A DNA stretch of 64,000 nt from Paenibacillus lutrae (lineage in GTDB: Bacteria; Bacillota; Bacilli; Paenibacillales; NBRC-103111). The position numbers and the translations under genes are program-made. Where the stretch lies: positions 124,001 through 188,000 of the forward strand of contig NZ_RHLK01000006.1 in NCBI RefSeq assembly GCF_009757775.1, given 5' to 3'. Below are positions 38,706-48,802 of this stretch, piece by piece. Positions within the stretch are counted from its first letter, which is position 1; the number at the start of each line of letters is the position of its first letter. Under the pieces are notes generated by a model, which saw nothing but the letters and a program-made list of their open reading frames with translations, made no database searches and was not told where the DNA came from.

Positions 38706-39317
38706 ATGGGAAAGGTATCGCAGCGCCAGCAGGCCATACTGGAATTTATTAAGAACGAAGTCAAAGATAAAGGCTATCCGCCTTCCGTTAGAGAAATTGG
38801 AGAAGCAGTCGGCCTGGCATCGAGCTCAACCGTACATGGTCATCTCGAGCGCCTGGAGAAGAAAGGCCTCATTCGCCGCGATCCGACAAAACCGAGAGCG
38901 ATTGAGATCACGGACGGAGACTCGGATTTCCTGATGTCCATATCCCAAGTTCCTTTGATTGGTAAAGTAACGGCAGGTATGCCGATTACGGCAACAGAGA
39001 ATATCGAAGAGTATTTCCCGCTCCCTACTCACATCGTTAGCGATTATAACGTGTTTATGCTGAATGTTGTCGGAGACAGTATGATCGAAGCAGGCATTCA
39101 CAATGGCGATATGGTGATCGTAAGACAGCAGCAGACTGCAAGCAATGGAGATATCGTTGTCGCAATGACGGAAGAAGACGAAGCTACGGTTAAGCGTTTC
39201 TACAAAGAACGCGACCATATCCGTTTGCAGCCTGAGAATGCGACAATGGAGCCTATTATTCTTAACAATGTATCCATTCTGGGCAAGGTTATCGGTCTAT
39301 TCCGCAATATCCACTGA
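38706..39317 (+). CDS. lexA: LexA repressor, SOS regulon
   Basis: A winged HTH N-terminus ([37 protein letters not shown]) is joined to an S24 peptidase domain with the cleavage site [10 protein letters not shown], the active-site Ser in [13 protein letters not shown] and the Lys in ATVKRFYKE. At 203 residues it is complete. It represses its own gene and yneA through the boxes upstream and is inactivated by RecA-stimulated self-cleavage. Confidence 0.97.
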   Translation: MGKVSQRQQAILEFIKNEVKDKGYPPSVREIGEAVGLASSSTVHGHLERLEKKGLIRRDPTKPRAIEITDGDSDFLMSISQVPLIGKVTAGMPITATENIEEYFPLPTHIVSDYNVFMLNVVGDSMIEAGIHNGDMVIVRQQQTASNGDIVVAMTEEDEATVKRFYKERDHIRLQPENATMEPIILNNVSILGKVIGLFRNIH

Positions 39318-39366
39318 ATCGCGGATAAGCCTCGGCGCAAACTTGCTCCCATTACGGATTAAATAG

Positions 39367-39400
39367 AAAGCCCCGCAGACCATGAATTCTGCGGGGCTTT
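39367..39400. terminator. Terminator between lexA and glnA
   Basis: AAAGCCCCGCAGA and TCTGCGGGGCTTT form a 13-bp perfect stem around eight bases, with TGTTG after it; symmetric and so able to serve both convergent genes. Confidence 0.9.
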
Positions 39401-39461
39401 GTTGTATTCGTTTCTCTGGTTATCCAGTCGTTCGAGTACGGTGAGTTCTACTAGTAGAATT

Positions 39462-40796
39462 CTAGTACAGCGTCAAATATTGATCGCGTTCCCAAGCGTG
39501 AACTTGTGTGCGGTACATATCGTACTCGATTTCTTTCAGCTCGTAGAAGTGAGTTAACGCATGCTCACCGAGTGCTTCACGAATAACTTCACTGCGAAGC
39601 AGTTCGTTCAGGGCTTCTTTCAGGTTACCCGGAAGACTTGGAATCCCTTCTTCTACACGCTCTTCTTCAGTCATCACATAAATGTTGCGATCGGTCGGAG
39701 GCGGCAGCTGGATTTTGTTCTTAATTCCGTCCAGACCTGCTTTGAGCATAACAGCAAGAGCCAGATATGGATTAGCTGCAGGATCCGGGTTACGCGCTTC
39801 AACACGGGTACTTAGTCCGCGGGAAGCCGGAATACGGATCATCGGACTGCGGTTACTCGCGGACCAAGCTACATAACATGGAGCTTCATAACCGGGTACC
39901 AGACGCTTGTATGAGTTAACCGTCGGGTTCGTAATTGCTGCAAACGAACGTGCATGGTGCAGCATACCTGCCATGTAATGGCGTGCATCTTCGCTCAGAC
40001 CAAGTTTGTCTTGCTCGTCTACAAATGCATTTTCTTTCCCTTTGAACAGCGATTGATTACAGTGCATACCGGAACCGTTCACACCGAACAGCGGCTTCGG
40101 CATAAAAGTTGCATGGAGACCATGCTGTCTCGCAATGGTTTTAACCACGAGCTTAAAAGTCTGGATCTGGTCGGCAGCCTTAATGGCGTCCGCATATTTG
40201 AAATCGATCTCATGCTGGCCAGGAGCAACTTCGTGATGGGAAGCTTCAATTTCAAAGCCCATTTCTTCAAGCTTCAGCACGATTTCACGGCGGCAGTTCT
40301 CGCCCAGGTCAGTCGGCGCCAGGTCAAAATATCCACCCTGGTCATTCAGCTCCATAGTCGGGTTGCCCTTCTCGTCTGTTTTGAAGAGGAAAAATTCCGG
40401 CTCAGGACCGACATTCATCGAAGTGTAGCCCATTGTTTCCGCTTCTTTAAGTACGCGTTTCAGAATACCGCGCGGATCTCCCGGGAACGGATTGCCGTCC
40501 GGCAGATAAACATCACAAATCAGTCTGGCTACTTTGCTTTCTGTAACCCATGGGAAGATAACCCAAGTGTCCAGGTCCGGGTAAAGATACATATCGGATT
40601 CTTCAATACGTACATAGCCTTCAATTGAGGAACCGTCAAACATCATTTTATTATCCAATGCTTTCTGCAGCTGGCTTACCGGGATTTCAACGTTCTTAAT
40701 CGTACCCAGCAAATCCGTAAACTGCAGGCGAATAAAACGAACATTCTCTTCCTTGGCAATTTTCAGAATGTCTTCTTTTGTGTAAGAAACTGACAT
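39462..40796 (-). CDS. glnA: Glutamine synthetase, type I-alpha
   Basis: Class I motifs are present: [20 protein letters not shown] in the N-terminal beta-grasp region, EPEFFLF and [31 protein letters not shown], and the ATP/Arg segment [20 protein letters not shown]. At 444 residues it is the short Bacillus form regulated by feedback and by GlnR, not by adenylylation (the Tyr-containing adenylylation loop is absent). It is cotranscribed downstream of glnR. Confidence 0.97.
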   Translation of the reverse strand: MSVSYTKEDILKIAKEENVRFIRLQFTDLLGTIKNVEIPVSQLQKALDNKMMFDGSSIEGYVRIEESDMYLYPDLDTWVIFPWVTESKVARLICDVYLPDGNPFPGDPRGILKRVLKEAETMGYTSMNVGPEPEFFLFKTDEKGNPTMELNDQGGYFDLAPTDLGENCRREIVLKLEEMGFEIEASHHEVAPGQHEIDFKYADAIKAADQIQTFKLVVKTIARQHGLHATFMPKPLFGVNGSGMHCNQSLFKGKENAFVDEQDKLGLSEDARHYMAGMLHHARSFAAITNPTVNSYKRLVPGYEAPCYVAWSASNRSPMIRIPASRGLSTRVEARNPDPAANPYLALAVMLKAGLDGIKNKIQLPPPTDRNIYVMTEEERVEEGIPSLPGNLKEALNELLRSEVIREALGEHALTHFYELKEIEYDMYRTQVHAWERDQYLTLY

Positions 40797-40829
40797 GAAA
40801 ATTTCCTCCTCATACCCATATAATATAGT

Positions 40830-41243
40830 TTATTTAGGAAAAAAACGGGACAACTCTCCTTGAATCAACGAGACCTGACCGGGCCTCTTACCTCCACCGA
40901 GCAGCTGCTGCTTGAGCATTTTATGAAGCTGGCTGTCGGTAAGCTCCTTGCGCTTGACTTCCGTCTGTTCCGTGATAATGGTTGCATCCTCGGAGTCTTT
41001 AGAAACAGGCAGCAGAACCTGCTTAATACCTGCAATATTGACACCTTTCTCAATGAGATCCTTGATCTCCAGCAATCGTTCCACGTCATTAAAGGAATAT
41101 AAGCGTTGGTTGCCAGCCGTTCTGGCCGGGATCACGAGTTCATGCTGTTCATAGTAGCGAATCTGCCTGGCCGTTAAATCCGTTAGCTTCATTACGATTC
41201 CGATAGGGAAAAGAGCCATGTTTCTGCGGATATCATTACTCAT
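40830..41243 (-). CDS. glnR: GlnR, MerR-family nitrogen regulator (137 aa)
   Basis: MerR-type HTH with PIGIVMKLTDLTARQIRYYE and a dimer helix (LLEIKDLIEKGVNIAGIKQV). The C-terminal tail (GKRPGQVSLIQGELSRFFPK) is the region that in B. subtilis senses feedback-inhibited GlnA. The ATG at 41243 is eight bases from GGAG. Position directly upstream of glnA and a GlnR box before its promoter make autoregulation of glnRA very likely. Confidence 0.95.
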   Translation of the reverse strand: MSNDIRRNMALFPIGIVMKLTDLTARQIRYYEQHELVIPARTAGNQRLYSFNDVERLLEIKDLIEKGVNIAGIKQVLLPVSKDSEDATIITEQTEVKRKELTDSQLHKMLKQQLLGGGKRPGQVSLIQGELSRFFPK

Positions 41244-41276
41244 GATCTTCACTCCTGAACATTAAGTTCTGTACTT

Positions 41277-41327
41277 ATTGTATAAGATAACTAGGAAATA
41301 TGTCAATCCATGTTAGCTTAATTAACA
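41277..41327 (-). promoter_or_regulatory. glnRA promoter with GlnR box
   Basis: TTGACA (41306-41301) and TATACA or TACAAT (41284-41277) with 16 or 18 bases between form the promoter. TGTTA-GCTTAAT-TAACA (41311-41327) is a perfect inverted match to the GlnR box TGTNAN7TNACA immediately upstream of the -35. Confidence 0.85.
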
Positions 41328-41512
41328 AATTATTTTTATTGAGAACAAACCTGACGTGAGATTTGATTCAGTTCACTTTTTATCCGTTATCTTATCCAGA
41401 AAGTTCCGGTTCCCTATGCACACGCTTAGTCGAATATTTCCACTATAAACTAGTTGATCCCCGCAGAATCTTTGTCCCAACACCCATTCCCCTCTTGCTT
41501 CCGATAAAAAAT

Positions 41513-41546
41513 AAAGCCCGTGTAGAATAATCTACAACAGGCCTTT
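41513..41546 (-). terminator. Terminator overlapping the end of the ynbB-like gene
   Basis: AAAGCCCGTGTAGA and TCTACAACAGGCCTTT pair imperfectly; in the minus direction it is followed by ATTTTTT. It overlaps the stop codon of the upstream gene. Confidence 0.7.
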
Positions 41547-42782
41547 GTTCTTCATATGTTGGAGAGCGGTCAAAACACCCAGCTTACAGTGCGAATACGT
41601 TAAACCGCCCTGCATGTAAGCGATATAAGGCTCCCGGATCGGAGCGTCTGCCGACAACTCCAGGCTTCCGCCCTGGATGAACGTACCTGCCGCCATAATA
41701 ACGGGGTGCTCGTAACCCGGCATATCCCATGGCTCTGGCGTTACATGTGCATCAACAGCCGAAGCCTTCTGCACACCTTGTACGAAAGTGATCAGATGCT
41801 CCGCACTAGTAAATTCAATCGCTTGAATCAGATCGGTCCGGGGATCTTCCGGACGAGGGCGCGTTGTGAAACCCAGGCGTTCAAAAACGGCCGCCGCCAC
41901 TACCGAACCTTTGACTGCTTGACCCACCAGATGCGGAGCAAGGAACAATCCCTGATACAAAGAGCGTGTGGTTCCGAGCATAGCGCCTACTTCTCCGCCG
42001 ATTCCGGGCGCTGTCAACCGGTAAGCCGCCAGCTCCACGAGTTCGCGTCTGCCGGCAATGTAACCGCCCGAGGCTGCAAGACCGCCTCCGGGGTTCTTGA
42101 TCAGTGAACCGGCAATAAGATCCACACCCACATCGGTCGGCTCCAGCTTCTCGGTAAATTCCCCGTAACAGTTGTCGACGAAGACAATAAGATCAGACCG
42201 GATACTTTTAACCAGTTCAACCATAGCCTTAATAGCCTCCACCGTAAAAGAAGCTCTCCAGTCGTAGCCGCGGGAACGCTGAATCCCGATGACCTTGGTC
42301 TTGGGGGTTATAGCTACGCGTATGCCTTCCACATCCAGCGCCCCGTCCTCAAGCAGAGGAACCTCGCGGTAACCGATGCCGAAGTCCTGGAGAGATCCCG
42401 TACCGTCGCCCGGCTTGCCGATCACTTTGTGCAAAGTGTCATACGGCTTGCCGGTAATATACACCAGTTCGTCACCCGGCCGCAGAACGCCAAACAGCGC
42501 GGTTCCAATCGTATGGGTTCCGGAGACGAAATGAGGGCGCACGAGCGCTGCCTCCGCCCCGAAAACATCGGCGTAAACCAGATCCAGCAGCTCGCGTCCG
42601 CGGTCATTGTAGCCATAACCTGTCGATGATGCGAAATGGTAATCACTGATACCCTGCTTCTGGAAAGCGGCAATCACTTTCCATTGATTATGGTCAATCG
42701 TCCGTTCAATCGTACGAAAATGATCCTGGACGGCTTCCTCAGCCTGCTCCATAATTTCCATGATGTCAGATTCAAAATGCAT
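41532..42782 (-). CDS. Methionine gamma-lyase family / aluminium-resistance protein, YnbB-like (416 aa)
   Basis: PLP-dependent fold type I: SGTHTIGTALFGVLRPGDEL, IGIQRSRGYDWRASFTVEAI, LIVFVDNCYGEF (PLP Asp) and the Schiff-base Lys in AGSLIKNPGGGLAASGGYIA. The family is conserved next to glnR and hflX in Bacilli but its substrate is unproven. It lies 19 bases after hflX and upstream of glnR, matching the B. subtilis order. Confidence 0.85.
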   Translation of the reverse strand: MHFESDIMEIMEQAEEAVQDHFRTIERTIDHNQWKVIAAFQKQGISDYHFASSTGYGYNDRGRELLDLVYADVFGAEAALVRPHFVSGTHTIGTALFGVLRPGDELVYITGKPYDTLHKVIGKPGDGTGSLQDFGIGYREVPLLEDGALDVEGIRVAITPKTKVIGIQRSRGYDWRASFTVEAIKAMVELVKSIRSDLIVFVDNCYGEFTEKLEPTDVGVDLIAGSLIKNPGGGLAASGGYIAGRRELVELAAYRLTAPGIGGEVGAMLGTTRSLYQGLFLAPHLVGQAVKGSVVAAAVFERLGFTTRPRPEDPRTDLIQAIEFTSAEHLITFVQGVQKASAVDAHVTPEPWDMPGYEHPVIMAAGTFIQGGSLELSADAPIREPYIAYMQGGLTYSHCKLGVLTALQHMKNKGLL

Positions 42783-42801
42783 ATCGTCCGGTCTCTCTCC
42801 C

Positions 42802-44106
42802 TTATTCTCCCTGCTTGTCTTCCTTTACTTCGAATGGCGACAACAAGTATTCTACTTTCTCATAATCTTCACGGTTAATATTTACGCGGAACAGCATATC
42901 TTCCTCATCCATACTGCTCTCAGCCACATCCCCGATGCGGTACACCAGCGCGATTGAATCGCCTTTGTCTGCCGGAATCCGGAAAGTCCGAGTGTCCCCC
43001 ATCAGAGTCTCCTGAATGAGCATTCGGACTTTGTCCAGATCCGCTTCATTGTATGCGGAGATACGCAGGTGAGGGAAAGGTGCGGTCAGCATTTGAAGAT
43101 CCTGCTCCGTACATAGGTCGATTTTGTTAAAAAGCACAGCCTGCGGCTTGCCGCTTGCACCCAGCTCACCCAGTACCTCGCCCACGACGCGCATTTGTTC
43201 TTCGCGCATCGGACTCGCACTGTCCACAACGTGCAGCAGGAAATCCGCTTCACAAGCCTCTTCCAGCGTAGCGCGGAACGCTGCCACAACATCATGCGGC
43301 AGGTTCTGGATGAAGCCGACCGTGTCGGTCAGCACGATCTCTTTGCCGCTCGGAAGCTCCAGCGTACGCGAGGTCGGGTCGAGCGTGGCGAACAGCTCAT
43401 TCTCCACGTAAACATCCGCTTCGGTCAGTTCCCGCAGCAGGGTGGACTTGCCGGAGTTCGTGTAACCGACAAGCGCCACCTGGAACACGCCGGTCTTGCG
43501 GCGGCGTTCGCGGTGCAGGGTCCGGTGCCTCACCATCTCAGACAGATGGGCTTTGAGCTCCGTAATCCGGCCGCGGATATGCCGGCGGTCTGTTTCGAGC
43601 TTCGATTCACCCGGACCTCTTGTGCCGATTCCCCCGCCCAGCCGGGATAAGTTCTTGCCGTGGCCGGACAATCTGGGAAGCAGGTAGCTCAGTTGTGCGA
43701 GTTCAACCTGCACAATGCCCTCGCGAGTACGGGCGCGTCCCGCGAAGATATCCAGAATAAGCTGCGTCCGGTCAATGATTTTAACATCAAGCGATTCTTC
43801 AAGGTTACGAACCTGAGCACCGGACAGTTCCTGATCGAAGATAGCTGTTGTGGCTTCATGCTCTTCAATCAATGCTCGTAATTCTTCTACCTTACCTTTA
43901 CCGATGAACCATTTGGTATCCGCCCGGTCTTTATTCTGTGTCAGGGTTTCAAGCACTTCCACGCCTGCTGTTTCGGCAAGCTGGACAAGCTCCTGCAGGG
44001 AATAGGCAGCAATTTCCTCCTGCTTTTTCATTTGATCGGTAACCAAACTGACGAGAATCGCCCGGTCTTTCATGCCGGTTCTGACATCATGTATCGATTG
44101 CTTCAT
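42802..44106 (-). CDS. hflX: HflX, ribosome-associated GTPase (434 aa)
   Basis: The N-terminal HflX domain (VEVLETLTQNKDRADTKWFI, IFDQELSGAQVRNLEESL) and the RLGGGIGTRGPGESKLETDR loop precede a GTPase domain with GYTNSGKSTLL, DTVGFIQNLPHDVVAAFRAT and NKID. HflX splits stalled or heat-damaged 70S ribosomes. AAGGAGA lies eight bases before the ATG at 44106; the upstream extension to 44133 lacks a site. Confidence 0.93.
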   Translation of the reverse strand: MKQSIHDVRTGMKDRAILVSLVTDQMKKQEEIAAYSLQELVQLAETAGVEVLETLTQNKDRADTKWFIGKGKVEELRALIEEHEATTAIFDQELSGAQVRNLEESLDVKIIDRTQLILDIFAGRARTREGIVQVELAQLSYLLPRLSGHGKNLSRLGGGIGTRGPGESKLETDRRHIRGRITELKAHLSEMVRHRTLHRERRRKTGVFQVALVGYTNSGKSTLLRELTEADVYVENELFATLDPTSRTLELPSGKEIVLTDTVGFIQNLPHDVVAAFRATLEEACEADFLLHVVDSASPMREEQMRVVGEVLGELGASGKPQAVLFNKIDLCTEQDLQMLTAPFPHLRISAYNEADLDKVRMLIQETLMGDTRTFRIPADKGDSIALVYRIGDVAESSMDEEDMLFRVNINREDYEKVEYLLSPFEVKEDKQGE

Positions 44107-44182
44107 GTAACGTCTCCTTATGCCAAGATACATCCATTAGGATTGATAGGTTGGGACCCTGTTATGTACGGCAGATTCACTT

Positions 44183-45169
44183 TCAGGGGAATGTTTTCTG
44201 ATCCAGCCGCATATCTTCCGGACGGATCAGCATGAGTTCCTGTTTAGAAGGCTGGCTGGGATGCGTATGCTGGTGCAGAAGCCGCACTGCCTGATGCCTC
44301 ATGGATCGTTCAATCAGGTTGCGGACATACCTTGCATTGCTAAAGGTAACCTCACTCCCGAATTTCTCGGCAGCCAGATGGTGTCTGAGCTTCATTACTG
44401 CCGTCGGAGAAAAAACATATTCCCGTTCTTTTACCATCATCTCCGCAATTTGCATCAGTTGTTCCACTGTATAATCCGGGAAATCGACCTGAATGGGAAA
44501 ACGTGAAGGCAGCCCGGGGTTCGTCATCAGGAATTGATGCATCTCCAGTGAATACCCCGCTAGTATCAGAACAAATTGATTTTTATAGTCCTCCATCGAT
44601 TTCACCAGACAATCAATGGCTTCTTTACCGAAATCTTTCTCACCGCCGCGCGCAAGCGAATAAGCCTCATCGATAAACAGAATGCCTCCAAGCGCCTTCT
44701 TAACCAAATCCCGCGTCTTCACGGCCGTATGCCCGATGTATTCACCGACAAGATCGGCCCGTTCCACCTCGATCAAATGCCCTTTACTGAGCACACCCAT
44801 CGTCTGGAAAAGCTTCGCTATGATGCGGGCCACCGTTGTTTTGCCCGTGCCGGGATTGCCCCGGAAAACCATGTGATAAACCTGCGAATTGGCCATCAAT
44901 CCGGCTTCGGAGCGGTATTGGCCAACCTGCAGAAGCGCATATATTTCGTATACGAGATCTTTGATATTTTCGAGGCCGATCATTTTGTCAAGATCCTTCA
45001 TAACATCGCCGAACTGCTTATGATTCTGCCCCAGGATCGGTTTACCGTGAAAAACAGGATCTGCCGCAAGAGGCGCCAGAGGCTCCGGGTTGCGAAGCAC
45101 AACATTAATCTGGCGGGCGCTCCGCGCTGCCTGGAGGCTATCTGAAGAAGACAGGGTTCTTCCGTTCAA
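44183..45169 (-). CDS. spoVK: SpoVK-like AAA+ ATPase (328 aa)
   Basis: AAA+ motifs: FRGNPGTGKTTVARIIAKLF (Walker A), GGILFIDEAYSLARGGEKDF (Walker B), sensor and arginine-finger regions in LAGYSLEMHQFLMTNPGLPS. SpoVK is a sporulation-specific ATPase of the CbbX group needed for mature spores in B. subtilis, where it sits upstream of hflX exactly as here. The N-terminal 60 residues are poorly conserved. Confidence 0.88.
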   Translation of the reverse strand: MNGRTLSSSDSLQAARSARQINVVLRNPEPLAPLAADPVFHGKPILGQNHKQFGDVMKDLDKMIGLENIKDLVYEIYALLQVGQYRSEAGLMANSQVYHMVFRGNPGTGKTTVARIIAKLFQTMGVLSKGHLIEVERADLVGEYIGHTAVKTRDLVKKALGGILFIDEAYSLARGGEKDFGKEAIDCLVKSMEDYKNQFVLILAGYSLEMHQFLMTNPGLPSRFPIQVDFPDYTVEQLMQIAEMMVKEREYVFSPTAVMKLRHHLAAEKFGSEVTFSNARYVRNLIERSMRHQAVRLLHQHTHPSQPSKQELMLIRPEDMRLDQKTFP

Positions 45170-45345
45170 TGCTCCTCACCTCTTCGGTCAGGCGAAGGGC
45201 AGCCTGTGGAGGTCTGGCTATCCCTTGCCACTAAAGACTTTGTTGCGAGATAGCGGTCTGCGCGGCGGAGTTTATGACATTGATTGTACCTCTTTCCTAA
45301 CGAAAAATCCATTCGTCACCCTCCTATTGCCCTTAAGCGGCCCAA

Positions 45346-45372
45346 GAAAAAAAGAGAGGCTATTGCCCCTCT
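45346..45372 (-). terminator. Terminator after the zinc-ribbon gene
   Basis: In the minus direction AGAGGGGC pairs with GCCTCTCT (one mismatch) across ATA, followed by seven Ts. It closes the lipoate-ligase transcript. Confidence 0.75.
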
Positions 45373-45427
45373 ATTACTCTATTCGATCCCGGCTTGTCTT
45401 AGAAATAAAGGCTTGGTACTTTTCCGG

Positions 45428-46513
45428 CTACCGGACTTCGTTTTTACTATGTGCCGGCTGCCGGGGCTTGTCCCGCAGCTCATCTTCGTCTTCCTGCCGC
45501 TTGTCTGAATTAAACTCGGAAGGTGATTCTTCTGGAATTCCTTCAAAGATTTCAACGCCGTTCTCTTCGAGATTCTCTGTATATTCTTCTTCGGGGTACG
45601 TTTCTGCGTTCATAACCGGATTCTTATTGAATGCATCATAACTGCCTTCGGCATCTTCCGTTCCCTCAATGGTTCCTTCCTTCTCTTGAGCGGGCTCTGA
45701 TGGCGTCTTCTGAACCGGTTGCGGTTTCAAATAAACCGATGCCATATCGGGCCGCCAATCCGCAACGAAATACGTAATCAGCTCGGAAGGAACTCCGGCC
45801 ATATCCGCCTGCTCCCAATCTCCTGTCAAATTCGCCAGTTTGAAATCTTCTCCGCGGTATAGATCTGACACGAAAAAATCGTTGGCCCAGTTTAATTGAA
45901 ACAGCCGTCCGTCCGCGGATTGAATCGTCGTTGGGGCATAGCCCATTCGGATCTCTTGCGCCTGAGAGGTCGCAAGTCTAACATCCGCAGGCAGCGTATA
46001 GACAGATGGCGACACTTCTTTAATCTCATCGCAAAAGCGGATGCGGCGACCGTCCTGCCAAAGATCAATAGGCGGCCTGTTCTGAAAGCTCACGTACGCC
46101 ATATCGAAGATTTCTCCGCGTACGGTCTTAACTTGGCATGGAACTTCCGCATGCCCGTGTCCATTGCCCGACAGAGCTGGCGGAATCGCTCCGATTCGTC
46201 GGAGCGATTCCCAGATAGCATCCGGCAATTGGTAAGAGCCGGCATTCCAGCGCTCTACTAGGCCAGCCTTGGATGGATGAATGTAGGACATCATATTGCC
46301 ATCCCGTCCCAAATACCACTCACTGCCGCATGAAACACACGTATACTGCCATCCGTGCTTCAGCTGCTTGCTGATTCGAAGAGCACGCTGCACTTGCCTT
46401 GATTCCGCATCATCACCATGCTGAAAGCGGGTCCAGTTAAAGGAGATATACCGTTTGCCGCTGCACTGGGGGCAAGCAGCAGGCAGAGAAGGCTTCGCAA
46501 ACAAACGAGGCAT
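45428..46513 (-). CDS. Zinc-ribbon protein with acidic tail, unknown (361 aa)
   Basis: Residues 14-65 hold two Cys pairs (CPQCSGKR and CVSCGSEW) forming a probable zinc ribbon. A beta-rich middle (VRGEIFDMAYVSFQNRPPID, IRMGYAPTTIQSADGRLFQL) follows and the last 110 residues are acidic and disordered. The family was not recognised. Its ATG overlaps the stop of the lipoate ligase gene (TAATG), so both are translated together, but no functional link is evident. Confidence 0.6.
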   Translation of the reverse strand: MPRLFAKPSLPAACPQCSGKRYISFNWTRFQHGDDAESRQVQRALRISKQLKHGWQYTCVSCGSEWYLGRDGNMMSYIHPSKAGLVERWNAGSYQLPDAIWESLRRIGAIPPALSGNGHGHAEVPCQVKTVRGEIFDMAYVSFQNRPPIDLWQDGRRIRFCDEIKEVSPSVYTLPADVRLATSQAQEIRMGYAPTTIQSADGRLFQLNWANDFFVSDLYRGEDFKLANLTGDWEQADMAGVPSELITYFVADWRPDMASVYLKPQPVQKTPSEPAQEKEGTIEGTEDAEGSYDAFNKNPVMNAETYPEEEYTENLEENGVEIFEGIPEESPSEFNSDKRQEDEDELRDKPRQPAHSKNEVR

Positions 46514-47523
46514 TACGCCTCCTCCCCTTTCAGCATAATGAGCCGGATAAAGTCCTTGCGCTCCACAGCTCCGAAGAAAGAGGTCAAATCCACCTCTTGC
46601 AGCGCTTTGGACACCGACTCGGTTTCGTACTTGACGCCAAGAAGAAGCTCCTCAATCTCGGCTACGTCTTTGACCCCAAAGAAATCTCCATAAATTTTGA
46701 AAAGCCGGATACAGCCTTCTTCTATAGACATGCGAATATCGATATTCCCGACCGGAAAACGCTTAGAATTGGAAATTTCCGATTTAGGAGATTTTCCATA
46801 ATTCCAGTCCCAATTGGCATAACGTTCAGCGGATAGTTCACGAATATTGTCCCAATCCTTCTCGGTCAATTGATACTGCGGAATTTCATCCAAGGCCATA
46901 CCGAAAATATTCTGGAGCAGTTCCACCCGGAATTCTTCAATCGTTATCGGCTGATCGAGAAATTCTGTGATGTTGGCAACCCGGCTGCGGATCGACTTGA
47001 TGCCCTTGGACTGAATTTTATCCGGTTTCACTTTCAATGCCGACACAACATGTTCGATCTCCGAATCAAACAGCAGGGTTCCATGACTGAAGAGACGGCC
47101 TCTCGTCGCAAACATTGCGTTGCCGGATATTTTCCGTTCCCCGACTTGAATATCATTTCGTCCGCTGAGCTGCGCGTCTACACCCAGCTTTTTCAATGCT
47201 TGCACTACAGGTTCCGTAAATTTGCTAAAGTTATGGAACGACTCTCCGTCATCTTTAGTGATAAAACTGAAATTCAGGTTGCCCAAATCATGATACACGG
47301 CTCCTCCGCCCGATAGACGCCTGACTACATGAATCCCGTGATCCTCCACATACTCCGCATTAATTTCCTCCACCGTGTTTTGATTTTTGCCAATAATGAT
47401 GGAAGGTTCATTTATATAGAAAAGAAGATACGTCTCGTCTTCCGGCAAATACTTCAGTGCGTACTCTTCGATAGCCAGATTTATTTGTGGTTTGGTTATA
47501 TTCTCGTTATCAATAAAAAGCAT
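46513..47523 (-). CDS. Lipoate-protein ligase, LplJ-type (336 aa)
   Basis: Signature VRRLSGGGAVYHDLGNLNFS, which binds lipoyl-adenylate, and the SGNAMFATRGRLFSHGTLLF segment identify the LplA/LplJ family with the C-terminal accessory domain. It attaches free lipoate to the E2 subunits and GcvH. The ATG at 47523 is preferred because GGAGGGT lies five bases before it; the frame extends four codons upstream. Confidence 0.9.
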   Translation of the reverse strand: MLFIDNENITKPQINLAIEEYALKYLPEDETYLLFYINEPSIIIGKNQNTVEEINAEYVEDHGIHVVRRLSGGGAVYHDLGNLNFSFITKDDGESFHNFSKFTEPVVQALKKLGVDAQLSGRNDIQVGERKISGNAMFATRGRLFSHGTLLFDSEIEHVVSALKVKPDKIQSKGIKSIRSRVANITEFLDQPITIEEFRVELLQNIFGMALDEIPQYQLTEKDWDNIRELSAERYANWDWNYGKSPKSEISNSKRFPVGNIDIRMSIEEGCIRLFKIYGDFFGVKDVAEIEELLLGVKYETESVSKALQEVDLTSFFGAVERKDFIRLIMLKGEEA

Positions 47524-47535
47524 AGTACCCTCCAT

Positions 47536-47919
47536 TATCGTCTTGCTGGTTTACCTCCTATTTTAAATCATTCCTTGTCAAAAACAAAACTTGTCTCCAA
47601 ACTCAGACTGCACCTTTACCAGCGAATGCACGTTCATAAAATATTCATGTATAACCATTCCATTTATTGTATTTTTACAAATAAACCGGTTCGTTTAAAT
47701 TCACTGGCTGTGTGGTAAAAGAGACATAGGCGCATGACATCACAAATGAGTTTGTTTTAATCTGCGCGTCTATGGGCAGACTAACTCGTTCGTTAGAGAT
47801 TATGTAAACGGGCGGATGTGTGCCGGATCTTTGTGTAACTTGCCGCACGTTATGGTGGGGTATGAAAATTCCGGAATTTCGGAATTCTATTACAAGGAAC
47901 AAGAAAGGGGACGATTGTC
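47536..47919. other. Long leader of the SDR gene with a SigB-like promoter
   Basis: A 384-base gap. GTTTAA (47693-47698) and TGGTAA (47713-47718), 14 bases apart, resemble a SigB promoter (GTTTAA-N13-15-GGGTAT); a second GGGTAT lies near 47860 without a matching -35. The B. subtilis homologues of the gene downstream are SigB-controlled. The stretch closer to lplA holds no feature I could identify. Confidence 0.4.
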
Positions 47920-48789
47920 ATGACATCTAACAACCAGCAGAAGCAAACCTTTCCGCCGCAGCATCAAAATAACCAGCCGGGTATCGAGACTCAAATGGAT
48001 CCGCAGCCACAGTATCAGGACCGCAAATACCGCCCAGCAGGTAAACTGGAGGGCAAAACAGCACTGATTACGGGTGGAGACAGCGGAATAGGACGAGCAG
48101 TTGCGGTCGCCTATGCCCAAGAGGGCGCTGATGTAGCCATTGTCTATTTGAATGAACATTCGGATGCGGAGAAAACCCGTTCTCTAGTCGAGCAGGAGGG
48201 CAGAAAGTGTCTTCTGATTCCCGGTGACATCGGGGACGAGTCTTTCTGTAAAGAAACCATAGAGAAAATCATAGCGGAATTCGGTAAGCTCGATATTCTC
48301 GTTAATAATGCGGCAGAGCAGCATCCGCAGAATAGCATCGAAGATATAACAGCCGAGCAGTTAGAGAAAACATTCCGGACCAATATATTCTCCATGTTCT
48401 ATTTGACGAAAGCAGCACTTCCTCACTTATCGCGCGGAAGTTCCATTATTAATACAGCATCCATTACCGCCTATAAAGGCAATCCTACACTGATTGATTA
48501 TTCTTCGACCAAGGGAGCGATCGTTTCCTTCACGAGAGCGCTGTCCCAGTCTCTGATCGACCAAGGAATTCGTGTGAACGGAGTCGCGCCAGGGCCGATA
48601 TGGACCCCTCTCATTCCTTCTACATTCGATAAGCAAAAAGTTTCTGAATTCGGATCGGACACGCCTATGAAGAGAGCCGGACAACCTGAGGAACTGGCGC
48701 CAAGCTATGTGTTCCTCGCTTCCGATGACTCCTCTTATATGGCAGGACAGATTCTTCATATTAACGGGGGAACTGTCGTAAACGGTTAA
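47920..48789 (+). CDS. SDR oxidoreductase, general-stress type (289 aa)
   Basis: After a polar, Gln/Pro-rich 45-residue N-terminus, the Rossmann core reads ALITGGDSGIGRAVAVAYAQ (TGxxxGIG) with NNAAEQ and the catalytic Tyr-x3-Lys in IDYSSTKGAIVSFTRALSQS. It matches the YdaD/YhdF group (general stress protein 39), NAD(P)-dependent reductases of unknown substrate. AAAGGGGA lies eight bases before the ATG. Its coding region ends 15 bases from an IS remnant. Confidence 0.88.
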   Translation: MTSNNQQKQTFPPQHQNNQPGIETQMDPQPQYQDRKYRPAGKLEGKTALITGGDSGIGRAVAVAYAQEGADVAIVYLNEHSDAEKTRSLVEQEGRKCLLIPGDIGDESFCKETIEKIIAEFGKLDILVNNAAEQHPQNSIEDITAEQLEKTFRTNIFSMFYLTKAALPHLSRGSSIINTASITAYKGNPTLIDYSSTKGAIVSFTRALSQSLIDQGIRVNGVAPGPIWTPLIPSTFDKQKVSEFGSDTPMKRAGQPEELAPSYVFLASDDSSYMAGQILHINGGTVVNG

Positions 48790-48802
48790 ACCTATAAGTG
48801 TG

